A DNA stretch of 64,000 nucleotides from Clostridium felsineum DSM 794 (lineage in GTDB: Bacteria; Bacillota; Clostridia; Clostridiales; Clostridiaceae), in the NCBI RefSeq assembly GCF_002006355.2, contig NZ_CP096980.1, forward strand, positions 3,286,001 to 3,350,000. Reading direction: 5' to 3'. The position numbers were made by a program, and so were the translations under genes. The first letter of the stretch is position 1, and every line of letters begins with the position of its first letter. The notes under the pieces are model-generated. The model had not been told where the DNA came from. It did no database searches and was given only the letters and a program-made list of their open reading frames with translations. Shown here piece after piece: positions 36,236 through 45,735 of the stretch.

Positions 36236-36928
36236 CTACTTTTTTCTTGCATAAAGCACACTCACTGGAGGAAATATTTGAAATTGACATTTATCAAAAT
36301 GCTCAATTTCAAATCCTTGCTCTTTAAAAATACTTTCATAATATTTTACATGTGCAATATCTAATATAGCTACTCTACATCCTTTTTTTGCAACTCTTGA
36401 TATTTCAAGTAAGGCTTTTTTTCTTTCTTCATTGTTTTTCAAATTATGAATTGCGAGACTTGAAACAATTATATCAAAATACTTATTCTTAAAAGGAATT
36501 TTCCTCATATCTGCATTTACAACCTGAATCTTATCTTCTGTTCCTTCAATCTTTGCATTTTTTATAGTTTCATCATAACTATTTTGAGATTGATCTTTTG
36601 CACTCCATATATCAATACCGTAAGCTTTTCCACTTTTAAGTTTTCCTGCAACACCATTGAGCATAAGTCCTCTTCCACAACCTACATCTAAAACTATTTC
36701 CTCTCCATTAATTTGAAGCCTTTTTATTATTTTTTCTCTCATTTTATATTTTCCTATCTTACTACCATACACCATATATAATCCTAAAAATAAAAATATA
36801 ACACCTAAATTTATAAACCAACTTTGCTTAAAGTAAAAAATTATTCCTAAAATTAAAAATATTATTCCTAAAGAAATATAAGTTATTACTACAGAAGGGG
36901 CATCTAACCCATAATTACCTTGTTTCAT
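36236..36928 (-). CDS. Membrane-anchored class I SAM methyltransferase
   Basis: 230 residues. Two N-terminal membrane helices (about 12-32 and 36-54) precede a Rossmann methyltransferase domain: motif I VLDVGCGRGLML, then DMRKIPFKNKYFDIIVSSLAIHN and a YESIFKEQGFEIE end. Substrate unknown, possibly a lipid or membrane protein. Operon with the racemase gene downstream. Confidence 0.85.
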   Translation of the reverse strand: MKQGNYGLDAPSVVITYISLGIIFLILGIIFYFKQSWFINLGVIFLFLGLYMVYGSKIGKYKMREKIIKRLQINGEEIVLDVGCGRGLMLNGVAGKLKSGKAYGIDIWSAKDQSQNSYDETIKNAKIEGTEDKIQVVNADMRKIPFKNKYFDIIVSSLAIHNLKNNEERKKALLEISRVAKKGCRVAILDIAHVKYYESIFKEQGFEIEHFDKCQFQIFPPVSVLYARKK

Positions 36929-37505
36929 GTATTATCATCACCTTTCATAAATATACAAATGGTCATTTTCAGCCTCCGTAAAATGTTAAGTCTTAAAACT
37001 TTGTTTTAAATAATTCTTACTAACTTAGTATATAATATATAATCTTTTCATTCAATTTTTTACATACCGTCATATAAGTAAAGTATCTTATATTTTGTAC
37101 ATTTGTAATTAATATAAGCATAAACAATACAGTACAAATTACAACAATAAATCACTTTAATATTTTCAAAGCCAATCCTTCATCAATAAATATATTCACA
37201 TTATATTATGAGATTCCATATTTTACAATGTAAATTTGTTTTTTACATAAGATTTTTCCATAAAACTTATTTATTTTTGATTTCATATTTTACATATTTA
37301 TTTACTATGTTATAGTTGGCAAAGTGGCTTCTCTTTTACAAGCTATATTACTATAACATGTTTATACAGTGTACTTACATTACTTTCTTTTACATTATGT
37401 GTTAACAAAAAAATAAGCCATACATATTAATAATATCATATTTAATCATTTTTACCAAATATAGTTATACAATCCATTCTAAAGAAAAAGTACAGTTCTA
37501 AAAAG

Positions 37506-37527
37506 ATGTAAACGGTTATGTTTACAT
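37506..37527. promoter_or_regulatory. Perfect 8-6-8 inverted repeat upstream of the M4 protease
   Basis: ATGTAAAC GGTTAT GTTTACAT, an operator-like palindrome about 55 bases upstream of the best -35 box. The left half resembles a catabolite-responsive element (TGTAAACG) but the right half does not complete that consensus, so the binding protein is unknown. Confidence 0.5.
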
Positions 37528-37579
37528 TCACCATTCGCAGTAGTGTTTTTGGATATTTATCATTAATTGACACTTTTTA

Positions 37580-37607
37580 TTGACAAATATTATAATTACA
37601 ATATATT
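37580..37607 (+). promoter_or_regulatory. Candidate sigma-A promoter of the M4 protease
   Basis: TTGACA (37580-37585), 16-base spacer, TATATT (37602-37607), about 45 bases before the start codon. A second TTGACA lies 13 bases upstream at 37567. The rest of the 36929-37652 gap is AT-rich with no gene seen. Confidence 0.5.
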
Positions 37608-37652
37608 AAATTACATTTTTAATAAAATAATACACATTAGGGGGAAAATTTT

Positions 37653-39320
37653 ATGAAAAAGAAATTATTATCTATTGTATTAACTGCAGCTGTTGTATCC
37701 AGCTTAAGCAGTTTTAATGAGGTTTTTGCTCAGAGCTTAACAGCTCAGAAACCATCAGTTAAACAAAATTATTCAGTAAGAAGGACAAGCCATCAATTGA
37801 AAGCTGACAATTTTGAAGATCAAAAAAAGACCGTTTTTTTACATGGTAATCTTTCACAAAAGCTTCAAATTAACGAACAATCTATATTAGCCTATCTTGA
37901 ACAAAATAAGGGTTCCTTCTTAAACGTAACTGGAGCAAATAACTTTAAAATACTATCTATTGACAAAGACGAATTAGGCCTTACAAAAGTTAAAGTAGCT
38001 CAAACTATTGACGGAACTGAAATTCGTGGAAGCCAAATTATACTTCACTTAGATAAGGACGGCGTTGTGAAAAACATAGTAGGAGCAGTTAATAAAGATT
38101 ACAAAAAGGTTTATTCAGCTACTAAAGCCTCTGAAATTTCAGCTCAAAAAGCAATTTCTATTGCAAAAAAGCAATTCAACTATACTGTTTTAGTGGAAAC
38201 ACCTGAAGCAAAAAAACAAGTTATAGTAAAAAATAATGTTCCAACTACAGTTTACAGTGTTAATATTCATTACAATAATCCTGATATAGCTAACTGGGAA
38301 GTTTTAATTGATGCTACTTCTGGAAAAGTAGTTAAGACACTAGATAAAATAAGATATGATGGTGCATCGACCGGTACAGGTACAGCAGTTGACGGATCAA
38401 CAAAACCTCTTAACCTATTACTTAGTCGAGGTACTTATGAACTTATAGATACTACAAAACCAATGACTGGACAAATTAAAACGTATACTGCTAATAATAA
38501 AGAAGTTGAACCTGGAAGCTTAGTTACTAATAAAACAAATAAATTCACTACTGAAACTGCTAAGCCAGAAGTTAGTGCTCATTACTACGCAGGTGTAGTT
38601 TATGACTTCTATAAAAACATATTAAACAGAAACAGCATAGATAATAAAGGCATGAGTATAATTTCTACAACACATTACGATAAAGGTTATGATAATGCTT
38701 TCTGGGATGGAAGTCAAATGGTTTATGGTGACGGTGATGGCACTGAATTCACTTATTTCTCTGGTGACCTTGATGTAATTGGACATGAACTTACTCATGG
38801 AGTAACTCAATACACTGCTAACTTAGACTATCAAGATCAGTCTGGTGCCTTAAATGAATCTATATCAGATACCTTTGGAGTTTTAATTTCAACTTATGAC
38901 AAATACAATGTTAAAGGTGGCGGCACATGGAAATTCAATGCAGGTGATTGGGTTGTTGGACAAGGCTTATACTTAAATAATACTACCAATAAAGCTTTAA
39001 GAAGTTTAGCTGATCCAACTCTTTATGATCAACCAGCTAATATGAATGATTATGTTAACACATATGATGATAATGGTGGTGTTCACACAAACAGTGGTAT
39101 ACCTAATAAAGCAGCTTACTTAGTTGCAAAGTCATTGGGTAATAATGAAACAGCTCATATTTACTATAGAGCCCTTACTAATTATTTAACTAATGATTCA
39201 GATTTTTCAGGTGCAAGAAATGCATTAGAATCTGCTGCTTCTGATTTATACGGTTCTTCGGCAGCTAGTGCTGTAGATTCTGCTTTTGATACTGTTGGTG
39301 TTTCAAGCAGTAACAACTAA
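37653..39320 (+). CDS. Secreted M4-family neutral metalloprotease (thermolysin/bacillolysin type)
   Basis: 555 residues. The signal peptide (1-26, FAQ end) is followed by the FTP and PepSY propeptide that folds and inhibits the enzyme, then a mature catalytic domain of about 310 residues. Zinc ligands are H378 and H382 in HELTH, with catalytic E379, and E402 in NESISD as the third ligand. The substrate-binding GGVHTNSGIPNKAAYL (proton-donor His) is intact. It degrades extracellular protein. The gene is monocistronic behind a long regulatory gap with a palindrome, and ends in a strong terminator. Confidence 0.95.
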   Translation: MKKKLLSIVLTAAVVSSLSSFNEVFAQSLTAQKPSVKQNYSVRRTSHQLKADNFEDQKKTVFLHGNLSQKLQINEQSILAYLEQNKGSFLNVTGANNFKILSIDKDELGLTKVKVAQTIDGTEIRGSQIILHLDKDGVVKNIVGAVNKDYKKVYSATKASEISAQKAISIAKKQFNYTVLVETPEAKKQVIVKNNVPTTVYSVNIHYNNPDIANWEVLIDATSGKVVKTLDKIRYDGASTGTGTAVDGSTKPLNLLLSRGTYELIDTTKPMTGQIKTYTANNKEVEPGSLVTNKTNKFTTETAKPEVSAHYYAGVVYDFYKNILNRNSIDNKGMSIISTTHYDKGYDNAFWDGSQMVYGDGDGTEFTYFSGDLDVIGHELTHGVTQYTANLDYQDQSGALNESISDTFGVLISTYDKYNVKGGGTWKFNAGDWVVGQGLYLNNTTNKALRSLADPTLYDQPANMNDYVNTYDDNGGVHTNSGIPNKAAYLVAKSLGNNETAHIYYRALTNYLTNDSDFSGARNALESAASDLYGSSAASAVDSAFDTVGVSSSNN

Positions 39321-39344
39321 ATTCAAACTTAAAATTCTTTATAA

Positions 39345-39380
39345 ATAAAAAGTGGGACTTTCAGGAAAGTCTCACTTTTT
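39345..39380 (+). terminator. Intrinsic terminator
   Basis: AAAAAGTGGGACTTT (about 39347-39361) pairs with AAAGTCTCACTTTTT, a short loop and T-rich tail. It follows the M4 protease by about 25 bases. Confidence 0.85.
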
Positions 39381-39547
39381 CATTAAACTATACTATAGAT
39401 AAATTACATTGCATATCATTAATCTATTTTTTTATATATATTACATTTTTTAACTCAAAATCAATTACTTGACATCAAATTATGTAAACGTTATAATGTT
39501 GTTATACTATGAACTTCTTATATGTAAAGTGAATTATAATAAAAATA

Positions 39548-39574
39548 AAGCCTGGCTTTTAATGACCAGGCTAT
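39548..39574. terminator. Orphan hairpin
   Basis: AGCCTGG pairs with CCAGGCT, followed by ATTTT. No gene ends here, so it may be a second terminator for the protease or the end of a small untranslated RNA from 39383-39547. Confidence 0.45.
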
Positions 39575-39809
39575 TTTCAAGTAAAAATTTTCTAATAGTT
39601 TAATTCTACTAATTGTAAACGATTTTTTAGCCCGAAATAACTCTAGGAACTTTTTTACTGTTTATCAATTAGTTGACATATATTCTGTAAGATAATATAA
39701 TAATCTAGTACTTAGTTAAGGATTTAACAACTTTTATTTACACCTTATCCTTTGTACTTATTGTTTTAACTTTACTACAAAGACCCCTTTTATTAAATAT
39801 ATATAAATG

Positions 39810-39843
39810 GAGAAGCTTGACACTTACCCGAATTAAGCTTCTC
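39810..39843. terminator. Orphan hairpin in the gap before the PucR-type gene
   Basis: GAGAAGCTT (39810-39818) pairs exactly with AAGCTTCTC (39835-39843). No coding sequence is seen in 39381-40125; the hairpin may mark a leader or a small RNA. Confidence 0.4.
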
Positions 39844-40125
39844 TAATCGCTTTAATGTACTTTTTTATAACTTCATAAAATAACCATTACGATTTTTATA
39901 ATAGTGAAGTTTATTTTATTAAACCATTCGAATTTTCTATTCACAAAACTTAATTATCCGCCTTGATTTTTCCTCAAATTTCCAAAAATTATTATCCCTG
40001 TTGTAATATAAATTAACAGTTTTTCGTGATTCATCATACAAATTATTTAATTCTAATATAATTTGAAGCCCTTGGGTACATAAAGTATAATAAATTAATA
40101 GAACAACTTTTAAGGAGGTCTCATA

Positions 40126-41634
40126 TTGCCTAAACTCTATAAACTGTTAAATTTTCTTACTAAAAATTCTTATAATGTGAAAACAAAAAATTTAAATAGA
40201 GAAACTTTCTTTAATGAGGTTGAATATTTAAAGGGGCAAAATAATTTTTCTAAAAATACATTATACTTAACAGATAAATACCAAAAATCGCCTTATAATA
40301 TTTTAGTAATATCAAGTTCAAACTTTAGTGAAGCTTGCTTTCAAGTTATAACTAATAATCCAGAAAAAATTTATAAACTTATTAAAAACTTTATACATAG
40401 TGAATTACAACTATCTGAAAAGAAATATGAAATATATAGTTCAATCTATAATAGCAGTAATATTGATGAAATTTTAAATGCAGCTGAAATGCATCTAAAT
40501 AATCCTATATTTATTGTTGATACAAGCTATAAAATCATGGGACGCTCTTATCTATCCCATTCAGTTACTGACTCCATAGAATATCATAATAACAATACTT
40601 ACCTAATTTTTGACACTATAAAAACAATGAAAAAGGACAAATGCATAGACGATATTTATGATTCCTCAGATGCATTTTTTCATTACTCGGATTTAAACCT
40701 TATATTTTGTGCTATAAGAGTTAACGATATTACTATAGCCTATATATGTATTATAGAGAAAGTACGCAGCTTTATTAAAACTGATTTAGAGTTAGTAAAT
40801 ACCTTAGCTGCAGTTTTATCTACCCAAGTACAAAAAAACAACTTTTTTATAACAAAAACTGGTTTCTCTGAAGAATATTATTTAATAGATCTACTTACAA
40901 ATCCCTGTGATGATCTTTCCTATATAAAAGCACGATTAGAAACCACCAGTTTTACCTTAAAAGACAACTTTTTAGTATTAGCTATACCATTTAAAAAAAA
41001 TTATAGTGATTATAATTATAATTTTGAATTAAGAAAGCTTATTATAAATATCAAAAGCATATTAGTAAACTGTATCTCAGCTTATTATAAGGGAAATCTT
41101 ATATTTCTTGTAAGCCTTAATTGCTATTATATTAAAGAAAAAATCCTAGAGGACTTTAAAAATTTCTTAAGATTAAATAAACTTTCTTCTTCTCTAAGCT
41201 TACCTTTTAACAATCTACTTTATATAAAAGATTTTTACATGCAAACAATTTGCACATTAAAACTCTCTAAAAAACTTAATACAAAAGAACTTATTTGCTA
41301 TTTTGAGGACTACATAGAATATTATTTATTTAGTTTATGTAAAGATAATTATAAGATCAAACTTAATACGCTTATACACCCTCTTATTTTAAAACTATAT
41401 GAATTAGATAATATTAATGATACTGAACTTATTAAAACTCTTAGTGCTTACTTACAAAATAATAGAAACACAAGCGACACTGCTAAAAAATTAAATATTC
41501 ATCAAAGTACATTTTTTTATCGCTTTCATAAAATAGAAAAAATTTTAAATATAAGCTTAAACAATAGTAGCTTGCTATCAAAATTTGAATTATCCCTTAA
41601 AATACTTCATTATCAAGAGAATGATTATATTTAA
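40126..41634 (+). CDS. PucR/CdaR-type transcriptional regulator
   Basis: 502 residues. An N-terminal PucR-like region and a central GAF-like sensor part lead to the C-terminal HTH_30 domain (TLSAYLQNNRNTSDTAKKL, HQSTFFYRFHKIEKIL), the hallmark of the PucR/CdaR/SdaR group. The TTG start at 40126 follows AAGGAGG. It is coupled to the GNAT gene 17 bases downstream. Family members control purine, amino-acid or sugar-acid catabolism; the target here is not evident beyond the acetyltransferase. Confidence 0.8.
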   Translation: MPKLYKLLNFLTKNSYNVKTKNLNRETFFNEVEYLKGQNNFSKNTLYLTDKYQKSPYNILVISSSNFSEACFQVITNNPEKIYKLIKNFIHSELQLSEKKYEIYSSIYNSSNIDEILNAAEMHLNNPIFIVDTSYKIMGRSYLSHSVTDSIEYHNNNTYLIFDTIKTMKKDKCIDDIYDSSDAFFHYSDLNLIFCAIRVNDITIAYICIIEKVRSFIKTDLELVNTLAAVLSTQVQKNNFFITKTGFSEEYYLIDLLTNPCDDLSYIKARLETTSFTLKDNFLVLAIPFKKNYSDYNYNFELRKLIINIKSILVNCISAYYKGNLIFLVSLNCYYIKEKILEDFKNFLRLNKLSSSLSLPFNNLLYIKDFYMQTICTLKLSKKLNTKELICYFEDYIEYYLFSLCKDNYKIKLNTLIHPLILKLYELDNINDTELIKTLSAYLQNNRNTSDTAKKLNIHQSTFFYRFHKIEKILNISLNNSSLLSKFELSLKILHYQENDYI

Positions 41635-41651
41635 TATTAAGGAGGTTTTTT

Positions 41652-42131
41652 ATGGACATCAAAATAAGAACAGCCAATGAAAATGATTATATACACATTT
41701 TAGAACTTGTTAAAGAAGTACATGCTTTACATGTTAAAAATAGACTAGATATTTATTTACAAACCGATAGCCCTTTATTAAAAGATACCTTCAAAGATTT
41801 ATTAACTAAATCTAACATAAAAATTTTTGTAGTAGAAGATACTTATAACAATAAGATTATAGCATATAGTATTGTACAAATTATTTTACAAAGAAATATT
41901 TCATTACTTCTAAAATCTAAATTTGCTTATATAGATCATTTTTGTGTAAAATCCACTCATCAAAAGCTTGGCATTGGAAAAGCATTATTTAATCATATTG
42001 TCATATTTATAAAATCACAAGGGGTTTCCTCTCTGCAATTAACTGTATGTGAATTTAATAAAAATGCCATTAACTTTTATGAGTCCTTAGGAATGTCTAC
42101 AAGGAATAGAAAAATGGAACTAAATTTATAA
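41652..42131 (+). CDS. GNAT-family N-acetyltransferase
   Basis: 159 residues with the acetyl-CoA loop QKLGIGKALFNHI and the NKNAINFYESLGMSTRNRKME C-terminal signature. AAGGAGG precedes the ATG. It is in an operon with the PucR-type regulator, which probably controls it, and ends at a terminator at about 42146. Substrate unknown. Confidence 0.88.
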   Translation: MDIKIRTANENDYIHILELVKEVHALHVKNRLDIYLQTDSPLLKDTFKDLLTKSNIKIFVVEDTYNNKIIAYSIVQIILQRNISLLLKSKFAYIDHFCVKSTHQKLGIGKALFNHIVIFIKSQGVSSLQLTVCEFNKNAINFYESLGMSTRNRKMELNL

Positions 42132-42145
42132 TTCTTTTAGCTTAA

Positions 42146-42174
42146 ATAAAGGAACTCATAAAAGAGTCCCTTTT
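42146..42174. terminator. Intrinsic terminator
   Basis: AAAGGAACTC pairs with GAGTCCCTTT (one bulge), followed by T-rich sequence. It lies between the convergent acetyltransferase and flavoprotein genes and serves both. Confidence 0.7.
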
Positions 42175-42185
42175 AAATTACAACT

Positions 42186-43139
42186 TTATCTTTTTATTTT
42201 AATTGACGGAAATTTTATATTCTTATATTTGACAGATCTTTCTTTGACCACCTTCAAGTTTCCTTCTGTATAAAAGCCCCCTTGAGTATGTCCAATTTCT
42301 CTCCCATGATGAGCTCTTCCCTTAACATCTGTTCTATCACGACATAAACCATTTTCAGCAATAACAAATTTCCATTTTCCATCCTTCGTTTTTTCCAAAT
42401 CTCCACCAGCTCCACAAACTTGACATTCAATTGGAAAATACAGTCCATCCCACTGAGGTTCTCCTAAAACAAGAGCATTAGAATGACAGTTAGGACACCA
42501 TCCCATATTTTCATCACCTAACCATTTTCTCTCTTCTACCTTAGTATTTAATGACTCCATTATATTTTCCCCGATTTTTTTAGCACGCTTAATCAAATCA
42601 TCATTAAGTAAGCATTGTTTTGGTGCTGGAACACGAGTTGCCAAAAGCATATCTATAATTTTAAAATCATTTGTAAAGCAAGTAGCCTGCATAGCCTCTA
42701 ATGCCATTGACTGCCAAGAACGTGTTGAACCTCCAACTGCAATTAAAGCCCCAATTCTATCTTTGTGTTCTACTGCACCTATTTCTTCTAGAAATGATGA
42801 TTCATAGCTTAAATTTCTATGCATAAATTTAAGGAAGGTTGCTGTTGGCATCAAATCATATGTTGGTGCTGAAAATATTACAGCATCTTGGTTTAACATA
42901 ACCTTCATTATTTCCTTTTTATCGTCTTTTCCATCTAAACTGCATCCAATATATTTTCCTTTAGTCATGGCATGCGTACAAGCTGTACATCCTGAACACT
43001 CTAAAATATTGTAATCTCTTAGATTGATCATTATTACCTCTGCACCTTGATTTTCACATGCTAAAAGAGCCTCTTTTAATAAAATTTCAGAATTCGAATC
43101 TTTTCTTCCTGCTGTAACACCCATTACCTTAAAACTCAT
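42186..43139 (-). CDS. Iron-sulfur flavoprotein-like NAD(P)H-dependent oxidoreductase with zinc ribbon
   Basis: 317 residues. A flavodoxin-like FMN domain (GVTAGRKDSNSEIL phosphate loop) carries the compact cluster CSGCTACTHAM...GCSLDG near residues 49-67, resembling the [4Fe-4S] motif of Isf-type flavoproteins. A C-terminal extension has paired CPNC and CQVC (about 214-243), a probable zinc ribbon, plus His-rich RAHHGREIGHTQGG. The extension is unusual for the family. The protein is probably a cytosolic electron-transfer or reductase protein in redox stress. Confidence 0.8.
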   Translation of the reverse strand: MSFKVMGVTAGRKDSNSEILLKEALLACENQGAEVIMINLRDYNILECSGCTACTHAMTKGKYIGCSLDGKDDKKEIMKVMLNQDAVIFSAPTYDLMPTATFLKFMHRNLSYESSFLEEIGAVEHKDRIGALIAVGGSTRSWQSMALEAMQATCFTNDFKIIDMLLATRVPAPKQCLLNDDLIKRAKKIGENIMESLNTKVEERKWLGDENMGWCPNCHSNALVLGEPQWDGLYFPIECQVCGAGGDLEKTKDGKWKFVIAENGLCRDRTDVKGRAHHGREIGHTQGGFYTEGNLKVVKERSVKYKNIKFPSIKIKR

Positions 43140-43265
43140 AATAAAACTCTCCTTATCTTTGATTGTATATAGCTTCTATAATTTAACATATATAAAGTTA
43201 TCATTCATCAAAAATAATTTCTAAAATAATGGTTTTTTAGCCTGATTTTTTAGATAATTTTCTAA

Positions 43266-43928
43266 TTAGTTTTTAAAAACCTCTACATCACCTAAAATTT
43301 CAACCTGGTTGTTGTATACAATTATGCCACCCTTATTGCTTATTGCATATACTGTGCCTGTTTTTTCTTTTAACACTTTAGCTATACCACTTTTTTGAAC
43401 TTCTGTTTTCTCATAATGAACTTCAATTTGAAAATTCCTTATTAAATCGAGTCCCCTATTATACGAAAATGTTCTATAATCCTTGTCTGGTGTAATATGA
43501 TAATTATAAAATTGTATCATTGCACCTGCACTGCTACCTATAATAATTCCCTTGAAATTTTCAAGTTCTTCTATTAAATCAAACTCCTTTAAGCGAAGCA
43601 TCATTTTGTCTGGTAAACCTCCTGTAAAAAATACTATATTACTATTTCTTATCTTCCTTTTTGCTTCATTTTTAGAATCCACAAAATAATTTATAAGTTC
43701 TATATTTTCTTCCTTAATGCCATAATATAAAAATGGTGCAGTAAAGCCTTTATAATGTTTTCCATCCTTTTTATTATATTCTTTATTCCAATCTTCAATA
43801 TTTCCTACTTCTGGTCCAAAGGAAAATGGAATTACTACCACTTTGTCTTTAGGCTTTATATACTTTTCCACCTCACCCTTTGCCCAAGCTTCGTGAAAAT
43901 TGTACATACTTAATAATATGTTTATCAT
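43266..43928 (-). CDS. Peptidase E (S51)-like protein
   Basis: 220 residues. The class I glutamine amidotransferase-like fold carries the nucleophile elbow IIGSSAGAMI with the S51 Ser, and an early GPEVG region. S51 enzymes cleave Asp-X dipeptides or cyanophycin. The start is the ATG at 43928 preceded by GAAGGAG; an upstream in-frame ATG lies inside that site. It follows the acetyltransferase gene and ends the four-gene acetyltransferase/methyltransferase string. Confidence 0.8.
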   Translation of the reverse strand: MINILLSMYNFHEAWAKGEVEKYIKPKDKVVVIPFSFGPEVGNIEDWNKEYNKKDGKHYKGFTAPFLYYGIKEENIELINYFVDSKNEAKRKIRNSNIVFFTGGLPDKMMLRLKEFDLIEELENFKGIIIGSSAGAMIQFYNYHITPDKDYRTFSYNRGLDLIRNFQIEVHYEKTEVQKSGIAKVLKEKTGTVYAISNKGGIIVYNNQVEILGDVEVFKN

Positions 43929-43939
43929 AATTTTCTCCT

Positions 43940-44413
43940 TCATATATTTTTTTCAAGTTCAATTTCATGCTTTATAGGTATATCAAAATTACCCTTCATT
44001 GGAATTGATGGTTTAAGCTTTCTTGCCCTATCTACTGCATTCAAATAAATTTGTGTTATGTCAAAGCCTCTTTTTTGATAAAAACGAAGAGCGTTTATAT
44101 TATCATTTGTAGTTATCAATTTTACTTTATAAAATCCTGCCTTTTTAGCTATATTTACAGCTTTATCTAAAAGCGCAGTTCCAATACCTTGATTTTCTTT
44201 AAGACTATCTAAAGACATTATTTCCATTACATTATTAAAACTTCTATAGGTAATAAGTCCTACTATATTTTTATCCTCATACATAACTAATCCTTGTAGT
44301 TTAGACATATCTACTATTTCTTCTCTAACAACCATTTCTAAAGAAAACCAATGCTTTATTATAAAACTATTTATCTCTTTTCTTATCTCAGCTTCTATTT
44401 TTCTTATTTTCAT
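43940..44413 (-). CDS. GNAT-family N-acetyltransferase
   Basis: 157 residues. Acetyl-CoA loop ENQGIGTALLDKA and the NINALRFYQKRGFD ending are typical. Closely spaced on the minus strand with a second acetyltransferase upstream and the peptidase E-like gene downstream. Substrate unknown. ATG follows GGGAGATTTAAA. Confidence 0.87.
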   Translation of the reverse strand: MKIRKIEAEIRKEINSFIIKHWFSLEMVVREEIVDMSKLQGLVMYEDKNIVGLITYRSFNNVMEIMSLDSLKENQGIGTALLDKAVNIAKKAGFYKVKLITTNDNINALRFYQKRGFDITQIYLNAVDRARKLKPSIPMKGNFDIPIKHEIELEKNI

Positions 44414-44434
44414 TTTAAATCTCCCTAAAACATG

Positions 44435-44947
44435 TTAAAAATGTATACTAGCATCAAAGCTTTTTCTCATAACAACTGCAGGCAAAGCCTTACTTGTCCA
44501 TTTTAACTTCACATTTTCAATTTCTATAAATCCATTTCTTTTCCAAAAGGAAAGCACCTTATTATCATATTCACAAACAACATCTATTCTAATACCCAAA
44601 CTTCCTTTTTCCTTGACATACTTCTCAAATCCTTCATATACTAGTTTCCCTAGTCCTCTATTTTTATAAGTGCTGTTCAGCATTAAAAGAGAAAGATAAC
44701 TCTCTTTATCTATTTTAAAATCCATTACACCAACTAATTTCATGTTAGCTTTATCCACTATTTTACAAGGATAAAAATATAATTCCCTCATGCACTTAAT
44801 TTCACCTAATATCCATTCCTCTGTAACACTACCTTTTCCTATATGCTTCATTAAAAAGTTTTTATTAGAATTGTAAACTAACACTACTTCTTTTAAATCT
44901 TCATCCTCTAATAGGTCTACATAAAAATCTTTACCTTTAAAAATCAT
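44435..44947 (-). CDS. GNAT-family N-acetyltransferase
   Basis: 170 residues. The loop reads KNRGLGKLVYEGF, with a NKVLSFWKRNGFIEIE C-terminal block. The fold resembles RimJ/RimL-like acetyltransferases. It lies 21 bases upstream of the next acetyltransferase, so the two are co-transcribed but not close paralogs. Confidence 0.85.
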   Translation of the reverse strand: MIFKGKDFYVDLLEDEDLKEVVLVYNSNKNFLMKHIGKGSVTEEWILGEIKCMRELYFYPCKIVDKANMKLVGVMDFKIDKESYLSLLMLNSTYKNRGLGKLVYEGFEKYVKEKGSLGIRIDVVCEYDNKVLSFWKRNGFIEIENVKLKWTSKALPAVVMRKSFDASIHF

Positions 44948-45009
44948 TACTACACCTTCTTATTTTAGTTCCTGCAATTACTTAATTTTCAAATAATACT
45001 ATTATTATT

Positions 45010-45630
45010 CTATTCTTTACATAGCTTCTCTGCTATATAATCCACATAACCTTGCTTTATCTTTCTTCCTTCATATATTCTATACAGTACTCTATCTTCC
45101 TTAAATAACACCTTCATATCTTCAAAATATTTATCTGCCTCATCATCCTTTACATAACTATGAATGACCGTATCTCCTCTTTCTATCTGTAAAAATTCTC
45201 CCTCTCCGAGCTTTTCCCCTTTATTATAATCTCCGTCTTTTGTTGTAAGAAAATTTATCAAACACATTCCACCTGGTTTTAAAACCCTTTTTATTTCTTC
45301 TATAGCCCTTCCAATATCCTCCTTTTTCATATGAAAAATAGTTCCATATGAATATATAAAACTTATAGATTCATCTTCAAAAGGAAGTTTTCTTATGTCT
45401 CCCTTAGAAATATTAAGATTAACATTATGTTTTTTTGAAAAAGCTTCTGCCTTATCAAGTTGAGATATGCTTATTTCTATTCCATAGGTTTTATATCCGT
45501 TGCCTGAAAAAAGAAAAAGCGGTGGCAAATCTCCCCCTGCTCCGCAATCAAGAACTGTCTTTTCTAGTCCGCTTTCATTACAATACTTTAAAAATCTATA
45601 TATCTGAGGTTGTTTAATTATAATTTCCAT
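45010..45630 (-). CDS. Class I SAM-dependent methyltransferase
   Basis: 206 residues. Motif I TVLDCGAGGDLPPLFLF, then KGDIRKLPFEDESISFIYSYGTIFH and the KRVLKPGGMCLINFL post-I motif define a Rossmann methyltransferase. It probably acts on a small molecule. It leads the string of acetyltransferases and the peptidase E-like gene. ATG follows GGAGGAGAAGTT. Confidence 0.88.
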   Translation of the reverse strand: MEIIIKQPQIYRFLKYCNESGLEKTVLDCGAGGDLPPLFLFSGNGYKTYGIEISISQLDKAEAFSKKHNVNLNISKGDIRKLPFEDESISFIYSYGTIFHMKKEDIGRAIEEIKRVLKPGGMCLINFLTTKDGDYNKGEKLGEGEFLQIERGDTVIHSYVKDDEADKYFEDMKVLFKEDRVLYRIYEGRKIKQGYVDYIAEKLCKE

Positions 45631-45696
45631 AACTTCTCCTCCTTCTTTACTTATGAAAATTATATCATTAATTTAAATCGTTATATATTGTATAAT

Positions 45697-45732
45697 AAAA
45701 AAATCCACACTATATGCAGTGTGAATTTTTTT
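45697..45732. terminator. Bidirectional intrinsic terminator
   Basis: TCCACACT pairs with AGTGTGAA and A/T runs extend the stem on both sides. It ends the ChW-repeat gene on the minus strand. Confidence 0.8.
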
Positions 45733-45735
45733 ATT

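Noticed and set aside
35529..36290. Racemase gene starting at 36290
   Set aside because: The extra N-terminal residues overlap the end of the methyltransferase gene and have no conserved sequence; the TTG at 36224 has a good ribosome site.
37506..37527. Catabolite-responsive element (cre)
   Set aside because: Only the left half fits the consensus; the right half is a mirror copy instead, so the site is reported only as an unknown palindrome.
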